Assembly (NCBI GenBank): GCA_027596035.1
Contig: JADGJA010000010.1
Location: 1 to 64,000 of the forward strand
Length of the DNA stretch: 64,000 nt
Reading direction: 5' to 3'
From: Thoreauomyces humboldtii
Taxonomy: Eukaryota; Chytridiomycota; Chytridiomycetes; Spizellomycetales; Powellomycetaceae
In this document: positions 53,234 through 64,000 of the stretch, piece by piece
Position numbering within the stretch: the stretch's first letter is position 1
Layout: each line of letters begins with the position of its first letter
The notes under the pieces: generated by a model
Database searches by the model: none
The model's input: the letters and a program-made list of their open reading frames with translations, nothing else
Told to the model about the DNA's origin: nothing
Translations under genes and position numbers: made by a program

Positions 53234-56200
53234 CTAGTCGTCCAGTTGTAGCCTAAAGCGGGAGCGATCAGTATCGGGCTATTACTTTGTGGAAGGCCAG
53301 GAATACACTTACAAAGCTGCCACTCCGCGCATGATCCAGTGCTTCTCAGGGCGGTCGCTCGGGATTTTTACTGCGATGACAAAATTCGTAGAGTGTCCCG
53401 TTGTACTAAGCACTCCACGTCGGGCGCTCGTCTTGTAGACGGGACATAAGTAAGAAGGAGTCGTGCTAGGGTCGGAGATCTTGCACGGTTTGAACCACAT
53501 GACCGGTAGTGGATCGTAAAGGATTTTGGGCACCGACTCGTTAAGGACGCCCTTCGCCGCGTCCCACCGGGCACCTTCAAGGTATAGACCATGAACGTAA
53601 ACACCGTCCGTCGGAGAATCCGTAACCTCACTCGCGTTGATCTTGAGCACTTCAAAGTCAAGACCGAGCTCGTCGATCGGGATCGTATACTTGCGAGCGA
53701 AATTTTGCAAAGTGGCTGTTGTGTACACTTTGTGAGCACGAAAGTTCTTCGTCATGAATATTAGAAGAGCTTGCGGGATCTTACCTGTGATAAATGACTG
53801 CGTAAAGAAGAAACCGCTCATCCAGAAAACTTTCGGTGATCCTTCTTCGAACCATTGTCGGAATAATGAAATTCGGGCGACAAGGTCATTCACGTATCCA
53901 CCGAGAGGCTTTAAGCTAGGATAGCTTTTCGCAGCCCACATTGCGGGTAAACGCCCGGTCAAGATGCTTTTGCAGAGGTCTTCCAGCTCCGCGCTCATTA
54001 CGACGAGACCACGAATGGCCTTCTGGACGTTGACCAGGCTGACCAGAACGACTTGAATGAGACGGTTAAACCTAATCATCTCTTGGATCAAAACCGTGTT
54101 CATGCTCTCGTCGTAGTTGACAGGATACTTTTTTGCCACCTCCTCAATGTTAAAAGTGGAAGGAATCCTCGACAGAATATCGGTCGCAACCTCGACGAGG
54201 ATCTCATCGCTGCTCTTCTGGCCACCACCGCTGCCGACGCTACGTTCTTGCGTAGCAAGTACGCTTTCAAATAGACTGCGGGTTTCCGCCAGTTGACGTG
54301 CGATGTCTCCGTTATCGTGGATGCCAAAGATTTCCGGGCTCTGGTTCAGAGGAAGCGATCGGATGTACTCCAGATAGTTCTCAAACTTGCCCTTCGGTGG
54401 TGCAAAGTACACGCCTGATGGCGAGAACTTGTATGCAGGTTCCTCGACAATGGGGTTGCAGTAGAAGGTCGTCAGGATGTTCATGAGCGTCCGACGATCC
54501 CAGTCGTCGGTCACTCGACCTCCGTAGTTGCACTCGCCCGTCAGGTAGGTGATTGCTTTGAAGGGCACCTCCGCATACTCGTTAAGGAACATCTGCAATT
54601 GCCGCACGCTGATACCTAAAATGAGCAAGGATATGAGGGAAGTTGTTGAAGTCGTCCGTCTACTCCCGAGACTTACGTAAGTCGGACTCGTTGAACTCGT
54701 ACGGAATGTTCCAGCCCAGCGGTCCAAAATTACGTCTCTCCTGTACTACAGCGTGGAATGTGCACAGTCCGAAAAGAAGTTTCTCCCACTCGTTCGGCTT
54801 GTTGCACGCTACGAAGAACTTCTCGTCGCTGACCAAATCTCCAAGGTAGCTCTTGAGTAAATTAGCCTTCAGACCCTTCGGAGGCTCATTGGTCATCTTG
54901 ACGCCTCCTTGCAGAATGCTGGCCGGGAACTTCGGGCTGGGGTAAGATGTAAGCCACAATCGGAAATCTTTGTGTACCGAGACCGCTTCCGTGCTCATGT
55001 CGTCGACAATCTTTTCGAGTGCGGGAAGCCAGCTGACTGCGAGGTGACAGTTCTGCAGAACAACCCAAGTTCCGGCCTTTTGTGCCTCCTTAACCATGGA
55101 AGCAGCGATGGGTCCTTGCCCCTGTCCCAGTGAAATAGATTGGCACTTTGCTCCGGAATAGCCTTTGTCTTCCGCAAACTTGAGTAATCTACGAAAAAGA
55201 GAAAATGATTAGGGCCAACTGAAACGGGTATCAACCGCTACCAACTAGCTTACTGAGCCATCGGGTCAACACCAGGGGAGAGGATGAAGATGAGCGCCGA
55301 GCGGTGATTCGAGTCCTCGAAACTTGCGCCCAAGTCAAAGGTCGGGGGTTCAATGAACTTCTGTCCGAGTTTTATTTTGACAAACTCTTGCACCGCGGGG
55401 ACAATGCGCTCGGGTCGTAGCGCTCGGACCACAAGGGTTTTTTCGAACTCATTTAGATTGGCCCACTTTCCAGGAAGTGCCATCTCATGAGGCTCGTTGC
55501 TTTCGATCCAGCTTCGCCAGTCTGCAGGTGAAAAGTCTTCTTTCAATCCAGCGAAAGCGGGAAGATCCGACATGCGGTAGACTTCGGACCAGGCTTTTTC
55601 GGACAGCAGCGAGGGATCCGGGTTGGGCAGTGTTGGAGTTCCAACACTGATGCCCCCCGTGAGCAGGTGTTGAAATTCAGCTTCGTCCAAGAGTTGCCCG
55701 TTCTTCATGATGACGGAGCACAGCAAGAAAGAGAAAAGAAGCTTATCCTTCTCAAAAAGCGAGCGGCAAACATTCAAGTAGAGTGAATACGTGAAATAAG
55801 TTTCGAGGTTTTTCAGACGCCGCTTCAAAACACTTGACTTCGTCGACAGCGCAATGCCATTAATGAACAGGTCGATGAACCACGTCAACGAATATTGATA
55901 CATGGGATCAATGTTGGCCAGATCCGCAATGCAAAAGTACAAAGCAGCGGAATGGTTTGCAATCGGACGATAGGAGTTTCGTGTTTCATCAATCTTTCGC
56001 TCGGTTTCTTCGGCGATCTTTTGCTTGTCATTGAGCTCTTTGGAGATCTCTTTGGACGACGAAAGTACCTCGATGGCAGTCTCGTTCTCGAGGATATTTC
56101 CCTCCGAGGATGAAAGGATCTCTAGAATCCGATCCTCAATCTCCTTCAAGCGCTTCTTGTTTTCGGCACCTTGAAGGATAAGCTGTGTTTTTTCTTCTTC

Positions 56201-59200
56201 AAGCTCCGGACGTTCTTTCGTGACCACGATGCCGAGAAGCTGGTCTTCCAAACCTTCCGGAGTGATCATGAAGTTGAGGAGAGAAACCTTCACGGCCACT
56301 TCTGGTAGGTAGTGAGGATTTCGGAGCTTCGTTGTGATGTAAAGTCTGAAGTTGTCAGACCACTCAATGACTGCGTCTCCGAGGCGGATACATGTAGCTC
56401 CCCCAGACTTGAATGTTTGTTTCTGAAGGACGCTGTCAAGAACAGGATCCAACTCTTCTTTAACGTTCTCGAGCAACACTGGCGCGCCGAATTGAATCGC
56501 ATTCTCCAGATTTCGTACGTAGTCGGCATCGGTGAGCTTGATAATCTGGAGGTTGTTTTCTTTCTCCATGTTCTTGACCCACTTGTTAGCCTGACCTTGC
56601 GGGTCGATCATAAGGGGCCATCGTCGGGCATTCTTGACGATTATACCGTTATCCACGGAGAAAGCATCCGACGGAAGACCGGCGATGTTCCACGCACGGA
56701 TTTGGATCTGATCGCCAAGGACTTTGGCGAGGGAAAATGTATCCGAGCAAGGGATCTGTGCTTTCTTCAACGTAACGACCCACTCCGCGATGCATTCCTG
56801 CCGATAGAGCTTGGTGAACGCACCTAGGTAGGCGATCACCCCCGCAGAGATGAGAACATCGCCCGTAAGGTTGAACAAGACCACATCCAAGCTCTTCACG
56901 ACTTCGGTCCAGCGCTGCTTTTCGCCTCCTAATCCGCCAAGAAGCTTTTGTGCGCGATCGAGCTGCTCTTCACAGCTCTTGACTTCTCGTTCAAGTCTCT
57001 CCTTCTTCTCGGAGAGAGCTTGCAAGTTGTCATTGAGTGCCTGCAGCCTGTCGAGAACAGCTTTGAGCTGGGCACGTTTTTCTGCGAGTCCAGCCATCGT
57101 TTCGGCTAACTCAGCTTCTGCTCGAGCAAGTGCGATTTGCTTTGGTGCAACCTCCTTGGCAACCCGATCGTAGGCTTCCATGGCAATGATCCAACTACAC
57201 AGTCCTTCCGCTGCAGCGGAAGCGTTTCGGATCTTCTCGGGCTTGAATTCAGGGTTGGGGATGTACTTTGTGCGGATGGCCTTGATGACATGGGTCTGAA
57301 TGTCATCCTTGTCGAACGCTCGAAGACCATCCAAAAACTTGGGGTCTCCAAGGATCTTGAGAGACGTCTTCCAGTAGTCGAAGACCATTTTGCCCGAACC
57401 GGAGGGATCCGGAATTCTGTCGGGCTTAATATCCTTCATCACGCAAATGGCTTCCATAACGAGTTTCACACCCTCGGGAGGATTCTTCATCGACTTGACA
57501 AGATCGATATCGGACTTTTTCAGTGTGTCGAGAGCGGAAAGAGCAGAGTTTAGGAGTGGTAGCGCCTGTGCCAGGTCGTTCTCGCATTCCTTCTTGATGG
57601 TGGATGCTTGTTCTGCTTTTTCGGCAGCCACTGCTTCGTCGGCCGAGACAGTTTCCTTGGTAGCCTCAACCTCCACAGATTCTTTCTCAATTTTGCCAAG
57701 CATTTCTACCGTTTCCTCAGACGTTTTCTTCAATTGGGGCGTAAGGTTTGTCAGATCCACTTGCATTCGACTGATCTGTTCTGCCGCAAACTGAAGCTTG
57801 TCCAATCCACCCACGTAACGTCGTTTGACGGACGATACTTCTTCCCGTCGAGCTGTCAATAGGTCTTTGTAGGCGTGCAGGAGCTCGAGATAGCTTGTGG
57901 GAGTCACATAATTGTGACGGGCCAGAGCCGAAAGATATTTCTCGGACAAGGCTGTCGAGCTCTGATGGAAGTACTTGCACATCTCGACGACCGATTTGCG
58001 GACAGTGTCGGTGAGCTCGACCTCACAAAGGAATTGACGAGCAACCGCTTGCAGTGCATCGTCAGGCCATGCTTGAAACCAGTCGATCGTGCAGCAATTG
58101 ACCAAGGAGGAAAACTGACGAAGCCGGGCACGGAAGGCGTCTCCGATAGGACTCATGCAGAGCACTATGTGCAAATTGTTTTTGACTCGATCGATAAAGT
58201 AATTGTAAAGAGCGGCAGGAGAGCCGTCTCCCGCCTTTCCTTGCTCCTGCGCATCGGAATTGACTTTGTCGATGATGGTCTGCCGTTCATCAGCAGCGAA
58301 CAAATTTGGCACATCTCCAGCATTCAAAAGACTGCTCACGTCCTCGATAAACGATTCCTCCTTTATCTGCGTGTCCGGAAACAAGAAAACAGTCTTCTTG
58401 TTCTCAGCGCCAGCTAGGAGAAGGATCTTTTTGAGATCTTCTCGCCATTCGACCCTAGTATACGATTTGGATATCTCGATTTGATACATCTCGTACTGAC
58501 AGATAAAAGCGGCGAGCCGAGATAAACTCTGCCGTCCGCTTCCGCCGACTCCAACCACTAGTGCGTTTCCGCCAGGTAGTTTGAGGATACGACAGATTCG
58601 AGAAATGTGCTCAATGGCGAATCTGAAGAGGACCAGATTGAGCTTGGTTTTCTTCACCTGATTGTACTCATTCAACTGAAGCTGAACCGTCTCGGTGATC
58701 TTGTCCAGATCGTTCAGCTCCATGTAATCTGGATCCACGCCAGTGACCCGCTTGCTTAGGAAGTCGCCGAACATCAAGCCGCGCATGTCGTCTTCCATGA
58801 GCATTTTCTTGCCGTCCTCCTCGGCGCCGCTTGCAAGGTGCGCGAACACTTCATCTGGCTCCCGCAAAAATTTGTCTTTCACAGTTTCCAGGACAAAGCT
58901 GAAGAGATTGTATCGATCATCGTCGGTTACGAGTCGATCGTAGTAGACTCGATAGACCTCATGCGCCCATAAGCGGATAACGACATCCGCTGTCTGAAAT
59001 ATGTTCGGTCGGGAAAGGACGATCCCCTGGATCACGCGAGCGAAATCTCGGAGATTGAACGTGTAGTGAGTCTTCGCGGGCGTGGGTAGGAGGTTCTCAA
59101 CAACCCATTGGAATATACTGGTAGTAGCAGCCACTACATTGGCAGCTATGCCACGAATTTCTTCTGTGAAGTCCATACGTCCAAAATGCCAGTCCAAGAT

Positions 59201-62200
59201 GGAATTGAAGATGCGACCCATCGTTTGGCTGTCGAAGGAGTTGATCACGATTTGGTTGAAGTGACGCTGGAATCGGGGTGTGATCACGTTCCGGCCACCC
59301 CCAGGAGGACCCATGGCTGCCAGCAGCTGGATATCGATCAATTCAATTTTGGACGTGTCCTTTTTGTCGTACCAGTTCCCATGGTCCAGCCACTGTCTAA
59401 ACAGCTCGACCGGTGGTTGAGCTCCGTACTGCTCCTTGGCCGGCATATTCAGATCGTCAATGAATACTAGCATCTTCTTTCCCACAGGAGGTCCGTAAAC
59501 GCCCTTACGTCTCTTGTCGAGTTTTGACATGACGAGATCCTGTGTCTGAGCTGCGCTCGTCCGAGCAGAAAAGTTGACAAACATTGGGGTGTACTTGTCT
59601 TTATCCACTCCAGTAAGTAGCTTGTTGCAGACATACTTCGACTTGCCCGTTCCTGTCGGGCCAACTAACAGGAAACCGATGTTGTGTGTAATCATCAGGT
59701 CCATCAAGTAAGTGTAACGAGCCGTATCCTTGGTTGGAATGATGATGTCGTTGAATTCTGCTGTGACGGGTATCGGGACCTTTTCAATGGTGCTCAGCCA
59801 AGGAACCCAGCGGTCAATCTCTCCGGCTTGGAACATGTAGTCGTAAAGCAGGCCCTCTGTGGGCAATTCCAATTGGAGCGGTGTGGCTAGCGTCGCAGCG
59901 ACAGTTTTTACCGAGGCGTCAAACTTGATTTGACTCTGGGAATCGACGCTCCCTCCGAGGGTCCAGTAGAGTGAGAAGATGAACTGGCACTCTAGTCTCG
60001 AGTGCAGGAGAGGATCAGCAGATGTCGCCGCGATCTCCTTTTCGCGGATCTCGTCAAACATGCTGTCCAATAGCCTGATTAGTGAATTGACTAAGCCAAT
60101 ATCGGTAGTTGGCGAGAGCTCCTTGCACTCTCGGCGAACGCATGTGAGGCATGGTGGTACGAAAGTAACGAAAAGATGCAACAAAGCTTGACGGTGTTCG
60201 TCGGAAAGATAGGACAATCCTTCTAGCCAGGATATCAAAATGGGCTTCCACCCGAGGCGTTCTGGTTCCATATAAACCATACCGCATCGACTCACAGTAG
60301 CAGGCTGAGAGCAAAAGATGAGACACGACTTTCTTCAAGAGCATGCAACCTGTGAATCCTTACCGAAGCTACCGCCAAATCCATGACCTCGAACACCAAA
60401 CTCATGGTATTTGAAAGCTGAATAATTTCGCCGCTCATTAGACAGAGCTTTTTGTTGTCGTCCAAGACCGTGTTCATATTTTCAACCCAGACAGCGTCGA
60501 CAGGTCCGTCGAATATAACCCATTTCCGATCAGGGCTGGTGCTGTTTGCGTAACTGCGGAATGTCGTGGCGAGAACACCATCCGTCCATTCGTGTGACAC
60601 TGGATCGAACTGCCCATAAAGATGGCCCATCGATATGGCTTTCGGATTGATTACGCGGTATTGGACTTTCAGCCACTCGGCATCGGGAATGCCCTGACCT
60701 TCCTGGCTTCCGAGCTCAGACATGGCTTCGGCCAGCACACGGTAAGAGCACGTCTTGCCCGCAAAAGGCTCTCCGACAATCATGAAGCCGTGCCGAACGA
60801 GCATCATTTCGTAAAGCTGAATGATCTTCTCCACGAATGCAGGAACCACCTGCAGCTGCAGTTTCTTGCACGCAACGTCGATGGCAGCCTCCAGGACTGC
60901 ATAGTCCGGCTTTGGCAGCCGGACCCCAGGGAACAGATCAGTGGCGATGCCCTTGAACAGAGCAATGTCTTGAGACAAGAATTTTGGCAAATTGACGTCG
61001 ATAATGGATCTCAGCACTAAGATGTTTTCATCCTCATCGGGGTACTTGAGTTTAAGGTTTCCAGCAGCGGTCAAAACGCTCTTTACCGCTCGCATGCCGT
61101 AGTCGTAATGGTCCTGGCTCGAAAGTTGCTCGGAGCACAGCCGATAAGTTGCCGAAATCTTTCTGGCCAAATTCCTAGCTTCGATGAACCCGCACGAGTA
61201 CAGCGTAATTTCACCAATGAGAGTGTAGTCCGGGACCATCATAGCAACTGTCCGGAACAAAGCTTTCAAGTTGTCAGGAAGCTCAGAGCGGCCGGCGTAA
61301 CCAGGATTCATTGTGATGAAGACAGCACATGAGGGCTTGAGGGACAATCGAGTGCCCTCAAACATGAATTCTGTCATGTTAGCTCCTATAGCACGCTGAA
61401 TCGTCAGAATTTGCTGTGCCACAACGGAGAGGACTTCGAGGTCAATTCGGTTGAATTCATCGAAGCACGCCCAAGCGCCTGCCGATGCGACTCCTTTGAA
61501 GAACTTTCCCATTGCCAAGTAATCCAGTCCATCAGAGCAGTTAAAGACCACACACTGCTTTGCAAGAGCCTTTGCCAGATCCTTGGTGGTTTCCGTTTTT
61601 CCTGTTCCAGCGGGGCCTTCGGGTGCACCCCCAAGATTAAGATGAAGGGCACCAAAAAGGGTACGATAACAACGATCGGTGAGCGGTGTGATGACGAGTC
61701 GAGACGAGTTGCCCAGGTACTCGTAGCCATACTGCTTGTGAGCATTAATCATCCGGACCATAACGTTGTCATCCTCCCAGTAATATCTCAGTTGCGCGAG
61801 CCACGAAAACTCGTTGGTATCCCGCAGATCCTCTGCCGCCAGCTGTGCAACAACATCTCGAGCGTGGACATCGATAACCACCAGCGCCCCTAGAGTGGCA
61901 CGAGCCATTTTTGTCAAAGGTCCACGCACTAGTTTGATGATATTGTTGAGGTCTCCGTTTAGTTGTACCAGCAACTTTTGAAGGCCTCCGGTACCCTCTC
62001 GAATTGCGCTCTCAACCCCAAGGGTCCAGTAGATTTGACTGACGCAGAGGACAACCTGCCCAGGCCAGTCTACGACCCATTCCTCGCGAGGGCGACGTTG
62101 GTAGTCATAATATGCCTCCTCGACCTGATATCGAACACTTTGCAGCATCGCTTTCTCTACCTGTGGGAACGATAGCTTTAATGACTCCGGAAAAATAACG

Positions 62201-64000
62201 AACGACAGACGCACTCACGTTGCCCAGCCATTTCTCGACGCTGCCTTTGGCTTCGGCTGTCGAGACCTTCTCGACAAGCTCCAACCGTTCTTTCTCACTC
62301 GAATAGAGGGCAAGAATGTCCAATTTGTCGTCGAACTGAAGGTTTGCAATGCCTTCAAAGCATTTCTTCAAATGCGGTTGGACACGAGTGGGGTCCTTGG
62401 TCTCGCTGAGAATTTCCAGCATCTCATCGTTTGAGAGGAAGAAAAATCGAGGGAAGAACAATCGCTTGATCTCGAGATATGAGTTGAGACCCTTGAGAAT
62501 AGCTTCGAGCATTACATTGTTGCGTTGAAGATCCTCCAATATTTGTGGAATATCAGTTGCTTTGAGAACGTGGCGATCTTCATTCACAGTCTACAGATGA
62601 TGGCTTCAGCAGCTTGCTCAAGTGTCGGTTTGACAGGTGGATATTTACACTTACCGCCATCATCTTTCGCCAGTTTTGATCAACGGCTTTGAACTTCCGA
62701 CCTTCTTCCGGCATCTGATTCATGATGTCTTCGCTACTGAAGATCGGCTCGAGGTATAGCCATGTTGCCTGAACTTTCAACCATTCGTCGATGATCTCCT
62801 GCGTGTGAAGCAGGCGTCGCTCCCAATCTTTGATCTGCTGCTCGAAGGGTTTGATGTACGGAGAACCGCGCATCGATTGAGTTTTGACGATCTGATCGTC
62901 CAATAATTGTTGAGCGTCGTCAACGCCAGCAAGGATAAAGGTACCGGACTCCCGGTACGGCAGTAAATTGAATAGCAGCGGCTCCCATTCGGTAAACATT
63001 TTGGTCATGTTCTTTTCCAGAGTGTACTCCTTCGAAGCGGAATCTATGCAATCACCAAAACAGAGAAAATTAGAATCTAAGATGCGAGAGATCAACCTCA
63101 CCATCACTCCGAAAGCACATACCGCTGACTTCTTGGAAAGGTTCCAGGAAAGACTCCAGGTTAAGCTTTAGCATCTTTCTCAAGCTAGTAGTTCCATCGG
63201 GCTTGATATCAAAACCTGCCACTTGTGACATCTTGTTCCAGTGTCGATCGCGAAGACCAGGATTGCATAGCACATGGATGAGCGGGAGGTTCACCATGAA
63301 CTCGTCGATCTTTTCGCGAACTTGCTTGGCGATGTTTTGGGGTGCGACATCCTGAACCAGTCCGCCCAAAAGTCGATAGATTTCCCGCTTGAGACCGTCC
63401 ACTTCAAGCTCTATCTGTTCGGCGTCCAGTTCAAGCAAGTTGCCATCCATCCATCTCTTGTAGGATTTCTGGAAATTCACAGCAGTCGTATAGAGCGACT
63501 GATATGGTTCCAGCATCTGCATTATCTTTTTCCGCTGAGGATAGACAGTGACCGACCACCCGAAAAGTTGCTCTTCTTTGTTGAAGGTAGCGATAGTGTC
63601 CAGTGCCGACTGAAGCTGCTTGGCCAGCGTCTGCACCTTCTTCACGTAGAACGGCATTTCGTCGAGATCTCCTACTTCCTTCAGCTCCTCGACCTGCTTC
63701 TGGAATTCGTCAAGCTCCCCTTCGAACTTGCTGCGACGTTCACGCAGATTGGCCTGGTTCTTCTCGCGAGCTGCCCCAATGATTTGATTATGAGATTCCA
63801 AGATGGGAATAATTCGTTGTGGCCACGTGAATGTCGTGTTGTTTAGCTTGATGTGCTCCTGATCGAGAGCGGAGAAGTTCATAATGTACACCAGGCGCGT
63901 GCGAGCCTGCTCAAGCTCTGAGAGCAGCTCTGGGAGGTGGACATTGTGCACGGTCTCCATATACTCCATTTGTTCGGCCATCTCCTTAAAGTTTTCAGGT
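53234..64000 (-). CDS. Axonemal inner-arm dynein heavy chain, DNAH3/7/12-type (partial, N-terminus beyond the right edge)
   Basis: Eight exons are visible: 63123-64000 (open at the edge), 62655-63043, 62219-62590, 60364-62160, 55254-60304, 54677-55188, 53313-54615 and 53234-53252, together about 3440 residues ending GVAALLQLDD. All junctions are GT-AG and in phase. Order: tail/linker; AAA1 with [18 protein letters not shown] (about 61600); AAA2 [10 protein letters not shown] (60760); AAA3 [10 protein letters not shown] (59650); AAA4 [14 protein letters not shown] (58530); a coiled-coil stalk with the microtubule-binding tip (about 57800-56900); then AAA5, AAA6 and the C-terminal domain. AAA1 motifs such as [20 protein letters not shown] and FEGTRLSL match the single-headed inner-arm class. 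It drives flagellar bending by ATP-dependent sliding on doublet microtubules. It establishes that the organism builds motile flagella. Confidence 0.95.

Noticed and set aside
1..64000. tRNA, rRNA and small RNA genes
   Set aside because: No cloverleaf with A and B boxes or rRNA core sequence was convincingly seen by eye; a covariance-model scan would be needed for certainty.

Overview
The window is nuclear DNA of a zoosporic (flagellated) fungus, most likely a chytrid or blastocladian relative. The genes are compact and cut by short GT-AG introns, mostly 50-100 bp. They include typical fungal families: a FRE-type ferric reductase, Fzo1 mitofusin, Ipi1, an NTO1-like PHD/bromodomain protein, a fungal hybrid-kinase layout and a peroxisomal acyl-CoA oxidase. 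The right end holds an axonemal inner-arm dynein heavy chain, which non-flagellated fungi lack. All splice models below were built by eye from splice sites plus reading-frame and family continuity; none was tested against RNA or a database.

Layout. 1-4.4 kb: a methionine-synthase exon fragment at the left edge, an F-box/LRR gene, a mitochondrial-type FKBP and a ferric reductase reading away from it. 4.7-11.5 kb, minus strand: CSB/Rad26 repair ATPase and glutamate-cysteine ligase. 12-14.1 kb: a decayed Copia-like gag remnant and an unidentified membrane-anchored ORF. 14.5-23 kb: mitofusin, a DUF1992 (DNAJC28-like) protein, ribosomal protein eS4 and the pre-rRNA processing factor RCL1. 23-29 kb: a small secreted, probably GPI-anchored protein and a MASE1 hybrid histidine-kinase-like protein whose kinase core looks dead while both receiver domains look intact. 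28.9-37.8 kb: ISD11 reading away from a 12-exon NTO1/BRPF-like chromatin reader, then a His-rich four-pass membrane protein. 38-44.2 kb: eL13, a membrane-tethered SRPBCC-like protein and two unidentified multi-exon genes. 44.7-48.2 kb: the IPI1 homologue with an in-frame stop and a large intron carrying one arm of an inverted duplication; the other arm lies just beyond its 3' end, near short telomere-like repeats. 48.2-52.4 kb: a hypothetical ORF, acyl-CoA oxidase (C-terminal AKL) and an F-box-like gene. 53.2-64 kb: dynein heavy chain, running off the right edge.

Themes. Most genes are housekeeping: ribosome biogenesis (eS4, eL13, RCL1, IPI1), mitochondrial upkeep (Fzo1, ISD11, FKBP), redox and iron (GCL, ferric reductase), and chromatin/DNA repair (CSB, NTO1). 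The least ordinary parts are the pseudokinase signalling protein, the cysteine-enriched glutamate-cysteine ligase, and the rearranged IPI1 locus. I saw no CRISPR array, bacterial-type operon, rRNA gene or convincing tRNA gene.
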